Assembly (NCBI GenBank): GCA_036008465.1
Contig: DASYNP010000167.1
Coordinates: forward strand, 38,461 to 102,460
Direction of reading: 5' to 3'
DNA length: 64,000 nucleotides
DNA from: DASPSM01 sp036008465
Lineage (GTDB): Bacteria > Planctomycetota > Planctomycetia > Planctomycetales > Planctomycetaceae
Below, in pieces: positions 1 through 8,054 of the stretch; the first letter of the stretch is position 1; each line of letters starts with the position of its first letter. The notes below the pieces were generated by a model. The model was not told the origin of the DNA. It searched no databases and saw only the letters and a list, made by a program, of their open reading frames with translations. Both the position numbers and the translations under genes were made by a program.

Positions 1-515
1 ACGATCGTTTCGGAGTACTGACAGCCGACCGGAAACGTGTCTCCCACCACGGCCCACTGCGGCTCGTCGAACAGGCACAGCACTTTGCCCAGGTCGTGAA
101 TCAGGCCGACAAGCTGGAACCAGCGCGGGTGCCCGGCCTCACGAATCGCCAACAGCGTCTGCAAGGAATGTTCGATCTGCGGTAGCTCGGTGTCGGGATC
201 GCTGTCGTCGGTGAGCCGGTTGAGGTACTCCATCGCCTCCCACACGCTCATCTGGCGTTTCTTGAGCGGCAGATACTCGGCCATCTTTTGTCGCACGAAA
301 TCGACCGACTGATGCGTGTGATTCAGCCGATAAAACTCACGAACGCTGGGCCGGACCGACCCTTCGTGATCGCGGAACGCCGCCGGCTTTTTCTCGGCCA
401 CCGCACCTTGCCCGGCCGGCTTCGGATAGCGTCGAAGCAGCTCATCTTCCCATTCGTCGAAGCTCGAAAGGGGTGAGTGCGGGTCGATAGGGTCTTTATC
501 GGTCGAGTCGATCAT
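1..515 (-). CDS. Inositol oxygenase (MIOX family), C-terminal part outside window
   Basis: Non-haem di-iron enzyme that cleaves myo-inositol to D-glucuronate in the cytoplasm. The N-terminal 171 codons are visible and the frame runs off the window at base 1. From the ATG at 515 the translation shows the family order: HTHQSVDFV near residue 68, DDSDPDTELPQIEHSLQT, then WFQLVGLIHDLGKVL with the HD metal ligands, then EPQWAVVGDTFPVGC. These match the conserved core of animal and bacterial MIOX closely. The first 45 or so residues are acidic and variable, as in the family. It is transcribed leftward, divergent from the CCA-adding enzyme, with a pair of palindromic repeats between them. The remaining His and Asp ligands must lie beyond the window edge. 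Confidence 0.9.
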   Translation of the reverse strand, partial: MIDSTDKDPIDPHSPLSSFDEWEDELLRRYPKPAGQGAVAEKKPAAFRDHEGSVRPSVREFYRLNHTHQSVDFVRQKMAEYLPLKKRQMSVWEAMEYLNRLTDDSDPDTELPQIEHSLQTLLAIREAGHPRWFQLVGLIHDLGKVLCLFDEPQWAVVGDTFPVGCQYSETI

Positions 516-548
516 CGTCGAATTCCCGGTTGCGAAGGGCCGCCTCTT

Positions 549-660
549 CCCCCCTCTCCCATTCCGAGGGGAGAGGGCCGGGGTGAGGGCGGTTTGATCA
601 GATCACGGCGAAGAGCCCTCACCCTGCCCTCTCCCATTTGAAGCAAACGGGAGAGGGTTA
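549..660. repeat. Two inverted copies of a CTCTCCC-type palindromic repeat
   Basis: Two facing copies occupy the space between the divergent genes. The first (about 551-590) reads CCCTCTCCCATTC, a short loop, then GGGGAGAGGG and GGGTGAGGGC. The second (about 613-657) is its inverse, GAGCCCTCACCC followed by CCCTCTCCC and GGGAGAGGG. The same element recurs at 50941-50986. It looks like a dispersed REP/MITE-like palindrome. Confidence 0.7.
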
Positions 661-796
661 TTGAAATGCGCGAATCTGCAAATCCCTGCCGGCGGCTGCG
701 GGCGAGTGCCTCGTCTCGTATGCTAATGTCGACTGTTTCACCTGACAATTGCAACATTTTGCTGCGTTCCGACGCGGCCGAGCGCGAGTTGTCCGC

Positions 797-2101
797 ATGT
801 CGAGTGTCGATCGCCAACGCGAATTTGCCGTCGACGTTGTGCGCCAACTGCAGGAGGCGGGCTTCCGCGCGCTCTGGAATGGCGGCTGCGTCCGCGACTT
901 TCTGATGGGTCGCGCCCCGAAGGACTACGACGTCGCCACCGACGCTCGGCCCGACGACGTCCGCAGCCTGTTCGGTCACCGGCGTACGCTGGCGGTCGGG
1001 GCCAGCTTCGGAGTGATCATCGTCCTGGGACCCAAACAGGCGGGCAATGTCGAAGTCGCCACCTTCCGCACGGAAGGCCCGTACCTCGACGGCCGCCGCC
1101 CCGAGCACGTCGATTTCGCCACGCCCGAGGAGGACGCTCAGCGCCGCGACTTCACCATCAACGGCATGTTCTACGACCCAATCTCCGAGCAAGTGCATGA
1201 TTATGTCGGCGGAGAAAAGGATCTGGCGGCCGGCGTCGTGCGGGCGATCGGTCGGCCGGCCGATCGCATGGCCGAAGACAAGCTGCGTATGCTGCGGGCC
1301 GTCCGCTTTGCAGCGACGCTCGATTTCCAGCTCGACGCCGCGACGGCCGACGCCGTGCGGGCAATGGCCCCGGAAATCCACGTGGTCAGCGCCGAACGGA
1401 TCGCGCAAGAGCTGAAAAAGATGCTGGTCGATCCCCATCGTCGCCGGGCGATCGAGCTGGCCCATGAGACCCAACTGCTTCTTGAAATCCTGCCCGAGCT
1501 GAAACCGGTTCTCGAAGCGGGCGACGGCGTCGCGTGGGAAGCCGCGCTGCGGCGATTGCGTTTGCTGCAGGACCAGAAATTCGAGCTGGCGACCGCCGCC
1601 CTGCTGGCCGGCGTTCCGAATATTTCTGGGCGGCAAGGATCCAAGCGAAATGCGTCGACCGTCGTGCACGCCGTCTGCAAGCGGCTGCGACTCTCCAACC
1701 AAGAGACCGGCACGATCGAATGGCTCTTGGCCCACCTGCCCGACGTTTTGGCATCGACCACAAAATCGCTGGCCCAACTCAAACGAATGTTGTCCCATCC
1801 CGACGCCCGCGACCTGCTCGAGCTGGCCCGCGTCGACCGACTCGCCGCCGACGGCGACCTGGCCGGCGTGATGCACTGCGAAGAACTCCTCCACCGCACG
1901 CCGCCGGAGAAACTCGATCCGCCGCCGTTCGTGACGGGGGACGATCTAATCGCTCTGGGCCTGAAACCGGGCAAGCAATTCCGCGAAATCCTCGATGCAG
2001 TCCGCGAAGCCCAGCTCAACGAGGAACTCAGCACGCGCGAAGAGGCGATGGGTCTGGTGCAGCGGCTGATCGCGAAACCACCGGAGAATCGCGGTGATTA
2101 G
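797..2101 (+). CDS. cca: CCA tRNA nucleotidyltransferase / poly(A) polymerase family
   Basis: Class II nucleotidyltransferase that adds or repairs the 3' CCA of tRNAs; none of the three tRNA genes in this window encodes CCA. The 434-residue protein has the head-domain signature GGCVRDFLMGRAPKDYDVAT near residues 29-48 (G-G-x-VRD and the metal-binding DYD), then RRDFTINGMFYDP and RMLRAVRFAATLDF, which form the neck and base-recognition region. The C-terminal half is helical and less conserved. An upstream TTG at 749 keeps the frame open, but the ATG at 797 gives the usual N-terminus just ahead of the first helix. Poly(A) polymerase activity cannot be excluded from sequence alone, since both groups share these motifs. 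Confidence 0.9.
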   Translation: MSSVDRQREFAVDVVRQLQEAGFRALWNGGCVRDFLMGRAPKDYDVATDARPDDVRSLFGHRRTLAVGASFGVIIVLGPKQAGNVEVATFRTEGPYLDGRRPEHVDFATPEEDAQRRDFTINGMFYDPISEQVHDYVGGEKDLAAGVVRAIGRPADRMAEDKLRMLRAVRFAATLDFQLDAATADAVRAMAPEIHVVSAERIAQELKKMLVDPHRRRAIELAHETQLLLEILPELKPVLEAGDGVAWEAALRRLRLLQDQKFELATAALLAGVPNISGRQGSKRNASTVVHAVCKRLRLSNQETGTIEWLLAHLPDVLASTTKSLAQLKRMLSHPDARDLLELARVDRLAADGDLAGVMHCEELLHRTPPEKLDPPPFVTGDDLIALGLKPGKQFREILDAVREAQLNEELSTREEAMGLVQRLIAKPPENRGD

Positions 2102-2126
2102 AGCCGAGAGCTCAGTAAAGCTCTAA

Positions 2127-2350
2127 GCCCCCGGAGGGGGCGACTGAAAATAGCCCAGCCATTTATGGCTCGGTTCAGAGCCGCTTCTACCTGATTTCCA
2201 AGCCCCGTCCAGGGCGAGAGAGTCCTTCGCGATTGAGCGTCGCGATCGAAGAGACTCTGTCGCCCCTTTCGGGGCTTTGGAGGCGTCAATTGGCGATCTA
2301 ACACCCAGCGTTGAAACGCTGGGCTATTGTCGGTCGCCGCCTGTGGCGGC
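2127..2350. repeat. Cluster of short palindromes (REP-like) downstream of cca
   Basis: The 284-base space between the CCA enzyme and the MFS gene carries at least four hairpins: GCCCCC/GGGGGC at 2127-2141, GCCCC-TTTC-GGGGC at 2262-2275, CCCAGCGT-TGAA-ACGCTGGG at 2304-2323 and GCCGCC-TGT-GGCGGC at 2336-2350. The genes on both sides end here, so the hairpins may also stop transcription. No coding signal was seen. Confidence 0.6.
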
Positions 2351-2385
2351 TTAACACGAACCGGCCCGGTTTCTGTTCTGAGAGG

Positions 2386-3708
2386 TCACTCACTCGGCCG
2401 TACGACCTCGGCGGCGAGGATTTCGGTACCGCGGGTTTCTGGCAGCGTCCAGATCCAGAGACCCGTCGAGAGGGCGAAGAAAGCGCCGATTGAGATGCCG
2501 ATTCCGAGGTCGCGCCCTGTTCCCTCGGAGCCCGTGCCTGCGGCCGCCCGAGTGGCTACCCAGGTGATCGCCAGCGGCGTGAAGAATTGCACGCCGCGGG
2601 CCAGGTTGAAGGCTGTGCCCATCGCCGTATTCCGCACGCGGGTCGTGAACAGCTCCGAGAAGATCGGGCCGTAGCCAGAAAAGTTTCCGGTCCCCAATCC
2701 GATGATGAACATGCAAAAGAGCGCGAATTGAGGGACGGCGGCGATTTGTGCCCAGAACAGCGTCACCGAGAAGAGGCCGACGGCCCAGAGAATCGAATAG
2801 AGCGAGTAGGCGATCCGCCGCCCCTTCCAGTCGGCCACGACTCCGAACGACGCGTAGCCGATTACGCCCCCGGCTTGCGTGACGAGCATCCACAGTCCCG
2901 AGGTCGCCATCGAAAAGTCGAGCTGTTTGTAGAGATAGCTCGGCATCCAGATGTAGGTGAACCAGTAGGCCGACATATCGGTGAGGGCCAACACCAGGCA
3001 CAACAGAAACAGGCGACGCATTACCGTGTCGGCTCTAAGCAGCGACAATAATTCGCCCCGGGTCGAGGCGTCGCGGTCGGGGTGCCGCTGCCATTCTTCC
3101 CAGATGTCGGATTCCGGCATCGACCGGCGGATGCGAATCACCAGTAAAGCCGGGAGCACGGAAATGAAAAAGCAGACGCGCCAGCCCCAGGCGTTGCCGC
3201 ACGTCTCAGCGAAGACTGGCTCGGCAAACGCGCCGACCAGCGTCGCGAGTGCGATGCCAGCGGGTGCTCCGGTCTGCATCAGGGCCGCGTAGCGAGCGCG
3301 AGTTTTCGAGGGGAACGTTTCGCCGATCAGCGTCTGGCCCGTCGCCCATTCGCCGCCGACCCCCAACCCGGTGATCACGCGAAAGGCCAGCAGCATCCAC
3401 AGATTGGGGGCCAGTCCGCAGCAAAACGCGCCGAGCGAATAGGTCAAAATCGTCGCCGAGAGCACGGGCTTGCGGCCCCAGCGATCGGCCAGCCAGCCGA
3501 AAAAGAGTCCCCCGACGGCCGTCGCCGCTAGGCTGACTCCCATCAAAAGCGAAATCTGATCCTGCGAGAGCCCCAGCTCGCGCTGAATGGGCACGACTAG
3601 GAACGAGAGCAGCATCAAGTCGTAAAAGTCGAACAGCCAACCGGCCCACGCCATCGCCAGGATGACGTAGTGCCGGGAGTCCGGCTTCTCGCTCTGATTG
3701 AGGAGCAA
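2386..3708 (-). CDS. MFS transporter (AAHS/sugar-phosphate-like subgroup)
   Basis: Inner-membrane proton-coupled permease with about twelve hydrophobic segments, 440 residues. The first helix carries DFYDL, a charged motif found in acid:H+ symporters. The cytoplasmic loop between helices 2 and 3 has the MFS signature GWLADRWGRKPVLS near residue 70, and helix 4 begins with FRVITGLGVGGEWATG, typical of the sugar/aromatic-acid porter clans. The substrate cannot be named from sequence. The frame begins with TTG at 3708; the next Met (3654) lies inside helix 1, so TTG or a similar early start is preferred. It is the last gene of a leftward series, 128 bases after the PQQ-like propeller gene. Confidence 0.85.
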   Translation of the reverse strand: MLLNQSEKPDSRHYVILAMAWAGWLFDFYDLMLLSFLVVPIQRELGLSQDQISLLMGVSLAATAVGGLFFGWLADRWGRKPVLSATILTYSLGAFCCGLAPNLWMLLAFRVITGLGVGGEWATGQTLIGETFPSKTRARYAALMQTGAPAGIALATLVGAFAEPVFAETCGNAWGWRVCFFISVLPALLVIRIRRSMPESDIWEEWQRHPDRDASTRGELLSLLRADTVMRRLFLLCLVLALTDMSAYWFTYIWMPSYLYKQLDFSMATSGLWMLVTQAGGVIGYASFGVVADWKGRRIAYSLYSILWAVGLFSVTLFWAQIAAVPQFALFCMFIIGLGTGNFSGYGPIFSELFTTRVRNTAMGTAFNLARGVQFFTPLAITWVATRAAAGTGSEGTGRDLGIGISIGAFFALSTGLWIWTLPETRGTEILAAEVVRPSE

Positions 3709-3770
3709 GCGTTCCGCTCGTTTCTTGCCAGTCCGATTGCGAGCAGTGCGGTCGTCTATGAGGACACGAT

Positions 3771-3821
3771 AAGCACCCGCCAGCTTATCCGCCGCGGCGG
3801 AGGAGCTCGCCGGGCTCTAGG
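3771..3821 (-). repeat. Dispersed repeat, copy 1
   Basis: Read on the minus strand: AGCCCGGCGAGCTCC, then the internal palindrome CTCCGCCGCGGCGGA, then TAAGCTGGCGGGTGCTT. Closely related copies occur at 7888-7921, 36874-36911, 40102-40170 and 53807-53850. It sits between the MFS and propeller genes. Confidence 0.65.
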
Positions 3822-3836
3822 AAGTCGCGAGCCGCT

Positions 3837-5273
3837 TTAGTTCTTTGCTGTGGTGTTACCCTTCGTCGGACTCTGCACGCAGTAGAGCCGCTTGGAAGTG
3901 CGAATCAAAAGCTTGTCCCCGACGATCACTGGCGTCGCCATGCACATATCGTCTTCGGCCAGCGCGTTGGTATGCAGGCTTTTGAACTCCGGACCGGTTT
4001 GGACAACGCAGGTCACGCCGTCCTCGTTCAGGCAGAAGAGCTTGTCGCCATAGCTCCAGGGTGAGCTGGTGAAGGCGTTCCCCTTCGCCAGGCGCTGCTT
4101 GTTGAAGACCAGCTTGCCGGTCTTGGCGTCGCAGCACATCAGGATGCCGCGGTCGAAGAGCATATAGAGATTGTCGCCAACGATCAGCGGCGTCGGGTGG
4201 TAGGGGCCGATCTTGCGATACCAGGCGATATGCGGGTCGAGCACTTTGCCGTCGATGGGGTCTTTGGGTATCGCAGTCGGCTTCTCATCCTTATCGTCGT
4301 CGGGCGGCGAAATGTCGCCTTTGGCACCCGGACGGATCGCGTAGATGCGGTGTTTACCCCAAAGCACGTGCCCCGAGGTCACGTACAGCAAGCCGTCCCG
4401 CGCGAACGGCGAGGGAATCGAAAGGATCGATTTGCCTTTGATCTTCCACAGCTCTTTGCCCGACAGATCGTACGACGTCACCCAGTTGATGCCCGAGATC
4501 ACGAGCTCGGTCCGCTCGGGATTCTCCCAGATGTAAGGTGTCGAGTAGTTGGTCTTCTCTTTGCGGGCGACTTTCCAGACTGGCTTGCCAGTCCGCTTGT
4601 CGAGTGCGAAGAGCGACGAATTTTCTTCGTTGTCGTCGGCATAGTAGACGCGGTCGCCGAATACGATGGGAGACATCGAGGTGCCCCAGCCATAACGCGT
4701 GTCACGAGCCGGTATAGGCGAGGTCCAGAGCAGCTTGCCGTCGAGGTCGTAGCAGAACAGGCCCAGGTTGCCGAACAAAACGTAGAGCCGCTCGCCGTCG
4801 ATGGTCGGCGTTTCCGAGGCGAGCGTGTTCTTGATGTGGTGCGGTTTGCTGGGAATGCCCTCGGACGCGACGCGCTCCCAGAGGATCTTTCCGGTCGCCA
4901 AATCGAGGCACACAGTTTTCCAACTGTGGACGCTCTTCTCGCGCGGATACTTGGTGGCGTCGACGTCTTCGAGGTAGAGACCTTTCCTGGGCTTACGATC
5001 GGGGGCCGTATTGATGCACGTCGTCAAATAAATCCGACCGTCCCAGACGATGGGCGACGACCAGCCGAGGCCGGGGAGATCGGTCTTCCAGGACACGTTT
5101 TCGGTCGCTGACCAATGTTCGGGCGGATGGACGGGATTGTCGGGGGACGTTTGCCGCCCGGCGAGGAAACGAGGCACGTTGGGATCGCCCGCGCTGAGAT
5201 CGCAGGTCAGCCAGCAAATTGCTGTCAGCAGTGCCACCGTTCGAACCGCCCAAGGACGCATGGGGTACGCCAT
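3837..5273 (-). CDS. PQQ-like (BamB-type) beta-propeller protein, exported
   Basis: Predicted secreted or periplasmic beta-propeller of 478 residues, of a type very common in Planctomycetota. After a signal peptide (TVALLTAICWLTCDLSAG) come repeated blades with the PQQ-like pattern: VWDGRIYLTTC, CLDLATGKILWERV, CYDLDGKLLWTSP, ALDKRTGKPVWKVARKE, SYDLSGKELWKIKG, CCDAKTGKLVFNKQ. These repeats end in aspartate-glycine-Lys-x-x-W hairpins as in BamB and quinoprotein dehydrogenases, but I see no catalytic quinoprotein residues, so a structural or binding role is likely. A TTG at 5285 extends the frame; the ATG at 5273 is chosen because GAGG lies six bases upstream. It starts 8 bases after the PII-like gene, suggesting cotranscription. 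Confidence 0.8.
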   Translation of the reverse strand: MAYPMRPWAVRTVALLTAICWLTCDLSAGDPNVPRFLAGRQTSPDNPVHPPEHWSATENVSWKTDLPGLGWSSPIVWDGRIYLTTCINTAPDRKPRKGLYLEDVDATKYPREKSVHSWKTVCLDLATGKILWERVASEGIPSKPHHIKNTLASETPTIDGERLYVLFGNLGLFCYDLDGKLLWTSPIPARDTRYGWGTSMSPIVFGDRVYYADDNEENSSLFALDKRTGKPVWKVARKEKTNYSTPYIWENPERTELVISGINWVTSYDLSGKELWKIKGKSILSIPSPFARDGLLYVTSGHVLWGKHRIYAIRPGAKGDISPPDDDKDEKPTAIPKDPIDGKVLDPHIAWYRKIGPYHPTPLIVGDNLYMLFDRGILMCCDAKTGKLVFNKQRLAKGNAFTSSPWSYGDKLFCLNEDGVTCVVQTGPEFKSLHTNALAEDDMCMATPVIVGDKLLIRTSKRLYCVQSPTKGNTTAKN

Positions 5274-5281
5274 GAGTGACC

Positions 5282-5611
5282 TCAATCTTTAATCTTGTGG
5301 AGTGCGGCCGCTTGCTCCGCCGAGACGAACAGCGGCGAAACGCCCACCGACATGCCGATGCCGGCAAAATGACTGGAATTGCAATACGCCATGATTTTCT
5401 CGGCGACGTCGGCCGAACACCAGACCTCGACATACATCCGCTGCAAGTCGAAGAAAAGACCGGGCTCCGTCGGATGGTCACCTTTGCCGTGAGCCAGCCA
5501 CCAGGTCCAGCCGGTTGCTCCGAGCTTTTTCAGCTGGGCCAACAGATCATCCTTCAGAACGACGTCGCAGATAATGCGAACGGCATGAACCTCGGTGAGT
5601 TTGGGCGACAT
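5282..5611 (-). CDS. PII-like signalling protein (GlnB/SbtB/CutA fold)
   Basis: Small 109-residue protein with the ferredoxin-like PII fold pattern: a first strand (VRIICDVVLKDDL), a helix (LLAQLKKLGATGWTWW) whose GATGWT matches the G-A-x-G-[WY]-T signature before the T-loop, then AHGKGDHPTEPG in place of the T-loop, a second strand (YVEVWCSADVAEKIMAYC) and a C-terminal tail. The uridylylation Tyr of GlnB is not present, so I call it PII-like rather than GlnB. Such proteins usually bind adenine nucleotides and control a transporter or enzyme. No ammonium or bicarbonate transporter gene adjoins it; the neighbours are a rhodanese (51 bases upstream) and a propeller protein. Its target is unknown. 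Confidence 0.65.
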   Translation of the reverse strand: MSPKLTEVHAVRIICDVVLKDDLLAQLKKLGATGWTWWLAHGKGDHPTEPGLFFDLQRMYVEVWCSADVAEKIMAYCNSSHFAGIGMSVGVSPLFVSAEQAAALHKIKD

Positions 5612-5662
5612 TGCTCAGCCTCTGTGACGCACGACGCAAGGCTCGCGATTCTTCCGAGGTCG

Positions 5663-6586
5663 TTATTTGGTCCGCGTGGGTTTGCCCGGGACGACGGGCG
5701 TTTGCGGATCGCTGCTCCACTCGGCCCAGCTTGGATAGTAGTTGCTGACGTCCTTCGCCCCCATCAATTCCATCCCGAACGCCATCACCGAGGCCCGGCC
5801 GCCGGACTGGCAATGCGTCGCCGTGGGACGATCGAGGGCGATGCCGGCCGAGGCGAAGACTTTCCGCAGCTCGGCGGCCGACTTGAATCGCTGCGTGTTC
5901 TTGTCGATGAGGTCGATCCAATCGAGTTGCTTGGCGCCGGGGATCGCTCCGGCCCGCTTGTTTCGCATTTTTTCGAGGCCGCAAAACTCGCGCTCGGAGC
6001 GGGCGTCGACGATTTGCAGCTTTTGAGTGTCGGCACCAATTGACCAGCCGCCGAGCGACTTCAGGAGCAGTTCCTTGGTCGCCAGTCGCTCGGGGTGCGG
6101 TTGAGCGACGAACTCGACCGGCCGAGGCGGAACCCAAGCGGACTCACCAGGCCCGCCGTCCCTCCAGGCCTTCCAGCCGCCGTTGAGCAGCCGAACATCG
6201 TCGACTCCCCAGTAGCGAAGAATCCACCAGATGCGAGCCGCGTCCCGATTCCGCATGTCGTCGTACACAACCACCTTCGTCGTCGCGCCAATACCGAGTG
6301 TTCCAATTCGGCGGCTCCAATCCACGGCATGTTCCCCGTGGCCGAAGGCCTTGGCCCACGTATCGTGGTCAACCCGGATCGCATTGGGGACATGTTCGCG
6401 CAGAAATTCACCAACGGGCCGAGCGTCAAGAATTACGAACTGGGCCGCGAATTTTGGGCTCGCAAGCGCCTCGGCGTCGATCAGCAACTCAGCCCGGGGA
6501 TAAATGTCCTTGTCGGCACAAAGCCCGCTGTGCGCAGTGAATGCCAGGCCGCTCAAGACAAGCAGCGACGCTGTGGCGCGATTCAT
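5663..6586 (-). CDS. Thiosulfate sulfurtransferase (two-domain rhodanese), exported
   Basis: Transfers sulfane sulfur, typically thiosulfate to cyanide or another thiophile. The 307-residue protein has a signal peptide (ASLLVLSGLAFTAHSGLCA) followed by two rhodanese domains. The N-terminal domain has YDDMRNRDAARIWW at the active-site position, with Asp in place of Cys, so it is a structural domain as in bovine rhodanese. The C-terminal domain carries the catalytic loop CQSGGRAS (Cys near residue 265) after DARSEREFCG. The open frame extends 48 codons upstream, but the ATG at 6586 starts exactly at the signal peptide and is chosen. Secretion implies a periplasmic role in sulfur or cyanide handling. 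It lies between the SDR and the PII-like gene on the same strand. Confidence 0.88.
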   Translation of the reverse strand: MNRATASLLVLSGLAFTAHSGLCADKDIYPRAELLIDAEALASPKFAAQFVILDARPVGEFLREHVPNAIRVDHDTWAKAFGHGEHAVDWSRRIGTLGIGATTKVVVYDDMRNRDAARIWWILRYWGVDDVRLLNGGWKAWRDGGPGESAWVPPRPVEFVAQPHPERLATKELLLKSLGGWSIGADTQKLQIVDARSEREFCGLEKMRNKRAGAIPGAKQLDWIDLIDKNTQRFKSAAELRKVFASAGIALDRPTATHCQSGGRASVMAFGMELMGAKDVSNYYPSWAEWSSDPQTPVVPGKPTRTK

Positions 6587-6719
6587 GTTCGATCTCCCGG
6601 CAATCGGTTCATCAGTCTCTAAACAATCGTATCCGAGCGGAGAGAACCGGGACAACGGGCGGTGTGCTTGGGTTGGCCGCCGAGCCAAGCGATGCCTGCC
6701 ACCGTGTCCTTCCACCTCG

Positions 6720-7562
6720 TCACATGCCAAACGCGCGCCGCGCGGCCCATTCGAACAGCCGCTGAGGCAAAAACCGTTTGAGCGGGACGACCATCCGCTG
6801 GCTCAACATTCCAACCGAGTAGCGCGTACGGGGACGGGGGTCGTTCAGGATTCGGCCGACCAGCCGCGCGACGGCTTCGGGGCCGGGGGCGTTGGTTTCG
6901 TCTTGCTCCTGTTTCTGTTTGCAGCGCTCGAATGCCTCGCGGTAGGCGTCGTTGGTTTCGGCCGCAGCAGCGATGCGGCGGCGAGTCGTGATATTGGTGC
7001 GGAAGTCGCCAGGCTCGACAAGCACGACGTGAATTCCAAAGGCGCGGGACTCCATCCGCAAACTTTCGCTGACTCCTTCCAGGGCAAATTTGCTGGCGCT
7101 ATAGAGGCCGCTGAAGGGCAGTCCAATGATTCCGGCCAGTGAGCTGATGTTGATCACGTGGCCGCCCCCCTGTTTGCGCAGGGCCGGCAACGTCGCCCGA
7201 CAGACTCGCAGCGCGCCGAAGAAATTTGTCTCCAATTGCGCCTTGGCCTCTTCGATCGACGTGTCTTCTACGGCTCCCATGACGGCGATGCCCGCGTTGT
7301 TGACGACGGCGTCAAGCCGGCCGGCCTTCGCCAGCACGCTCTCCACAGCCTGCCCGACCGAGTTGTCGTCATCGACGTCCATCGTGACCATCTCGAAGGC
7401 CGCGCCCGCCTGGACTGCCGGCGGGGCTCCGCGCCCGGTCCCAAAGACACGCCAGCCGCTACGAGCCAGATGCTCGGCACACGCCTGCCCGATTCCGGAC
7501 GAGGCTCCGGTGATCAGCACGACTTTTCGCGGAGCCGGGTGATTGGTGATCGACGCGGACAT
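6720..7562 (-). CDS. SDR family oxidoreductase
   Basis: Classical short-chain dehydrogenase/reductase, 280 residues, NAD(P)-dependent. It has the dinucleotide motif VLITGASSGIGQA near residue 15, DVDD for adenine contact, VVNNAGIAVMG (the NNAG motif), the catalytic Ser in INISSLAGIIG, and YSASKFALEG containing the catalytic YxxxK. The C-terminal 60 residues resemble bacterial retinol-dehydrogenase-like SDRs. The substrate is not deducible. The ATG at 7562 has GGAGGG just upstream. It is followed by the rhodanese gene after 133 bases, and preceded by a short conserved-looking unknown gene. Confidence 0.9.
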   Translation of the reverse strand: MSASITNHPAPRKVVLITGASSGIGQACAEHLARSGWRVFGTGRGAPPAVQAGAAFEMVTMDVDDDNSVGQAVESVLAKAGRLDAVVNNAGIAVMGAVEDTSIEEAKAQLETNFFGALRVCRATLPALRKQGGGHVINISSLAGIIGLPFSGLYSASKFALEGVSESLRMESRAFGIHVVLVEPGDFRTNITTRRRIAAAAETNDAYREAFERCKQKQEQDETNAPGPEAVARLVGRILNDPRPRTRYSVGMLSQRMVVPLKRFLPQRLFEWAARRAFGM

Positions 7563-7592
7563 TGGCCCTCCGACTCGGCGCGGATCAACGCG

Positions 7593-7853
7593 TCACGGCG
7601 CGTCGGGATCACTGCTGGTGAGCACTGATGCACCGCGCACGGACGCAATTTCGTATACGCCCTTCGATTTTCGCTTCACGTCGCGGCCGTCTTCGGTGAC
7701 GAGGGTGGTCGTGCCTGTTGGAGTCCATTGATCCGGTTCGCCCGCGGCCGCCGCTTGCAAAACCAGTTCGCGATAGTATTGCACGATGACTTTGCGACCC
7801 GTGGCATCGGCGGCCACAAACGTCGACACTAGTTCGCGCCGCTTCTGGGCCAT
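7593..7853 (-). CDS. Small protein of unknown function
   Basis: An 86-residue protein I do not recognise. It begins MAQKRRELVSTFVAADATGR and contains alternating hydrophobic strands (KVIVQYYRELV, GTTTLVTEDGRDVKRKSKG, VYEIASV), which suggests a small beta-rich domain with no signal peptide or membrane segment. The ATG at 7853 is preceded at good spacing by AAAGAGG, which decides it over the TTG at 7871. It lies 30 bases upstream of the SDR gene on the same strand, so the two may be cotranscribed. Coding is supported by the ribosome site and by a composition like its neighbours, not by a family match. Confidence 0.55.
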   Translation of the reverse strand: MAQKRRELVSTFVAADATGRKVIVQYYRELVLQAAAAGEPDQWTPTGTTTLVTEDGRDVKRKSKGVYEIASVRGASVLTSSDPDAP

Positions 7854-7887
7854 TTTGGAACCTCTTTCCAACGTGGGGCGTCACGGC

Positions 7888-7921
7888 GCTCGCCTCGGCA
7901 GGTCAGCTGGCGGGTGCTGTG
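7888..7921 (+). repeat. Dispersed repeat, partial copy 2
   Basis: GGCGCTCGCCTCGGCAGG followed by TCAGCTGGCGGGTGCT matches the right half of the copies at 53807 and 36874. It lies in the divergent space between the small unknown gene and the acyl-CoA ligase. Confidence 0.5.
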
Positions 7922-7960
7922 CATGAGTTCTTCAACGTCGCCCAGCAAATTCTGAAGCAC

Positions 7961-7980
7961 CCTGGGACTCACGTCCCAGG
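7961..7980. repeat. Perfect 8-bp-arm hairpin
   Basis: CCTGGGAC-TCAC-GTCCCAGG is a perfect palindrome in the divergent promoter region upstream of the acyl-CoA ligase. It is not at a gene end, so a terminator role is unlikely; it may be another REP-type element or a protein site. Confidence 0.5.
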
Positions 7981-8054
7981 TTCGCCGGCCCCATTGTAGC
8001 TTGCAACCACTCGGCAGCGAGGCACAAGATGCAGTCGCACTAGGGACAGAAAAG

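Noticed and set aside
512..1894. Open frame of 460 codons on the minus strand opposite the CCA enzyme
   Set aside because: It is antisense to a gene with clear motifs, shows no family signature and has a composition of a shadow frame caused by high G+C.
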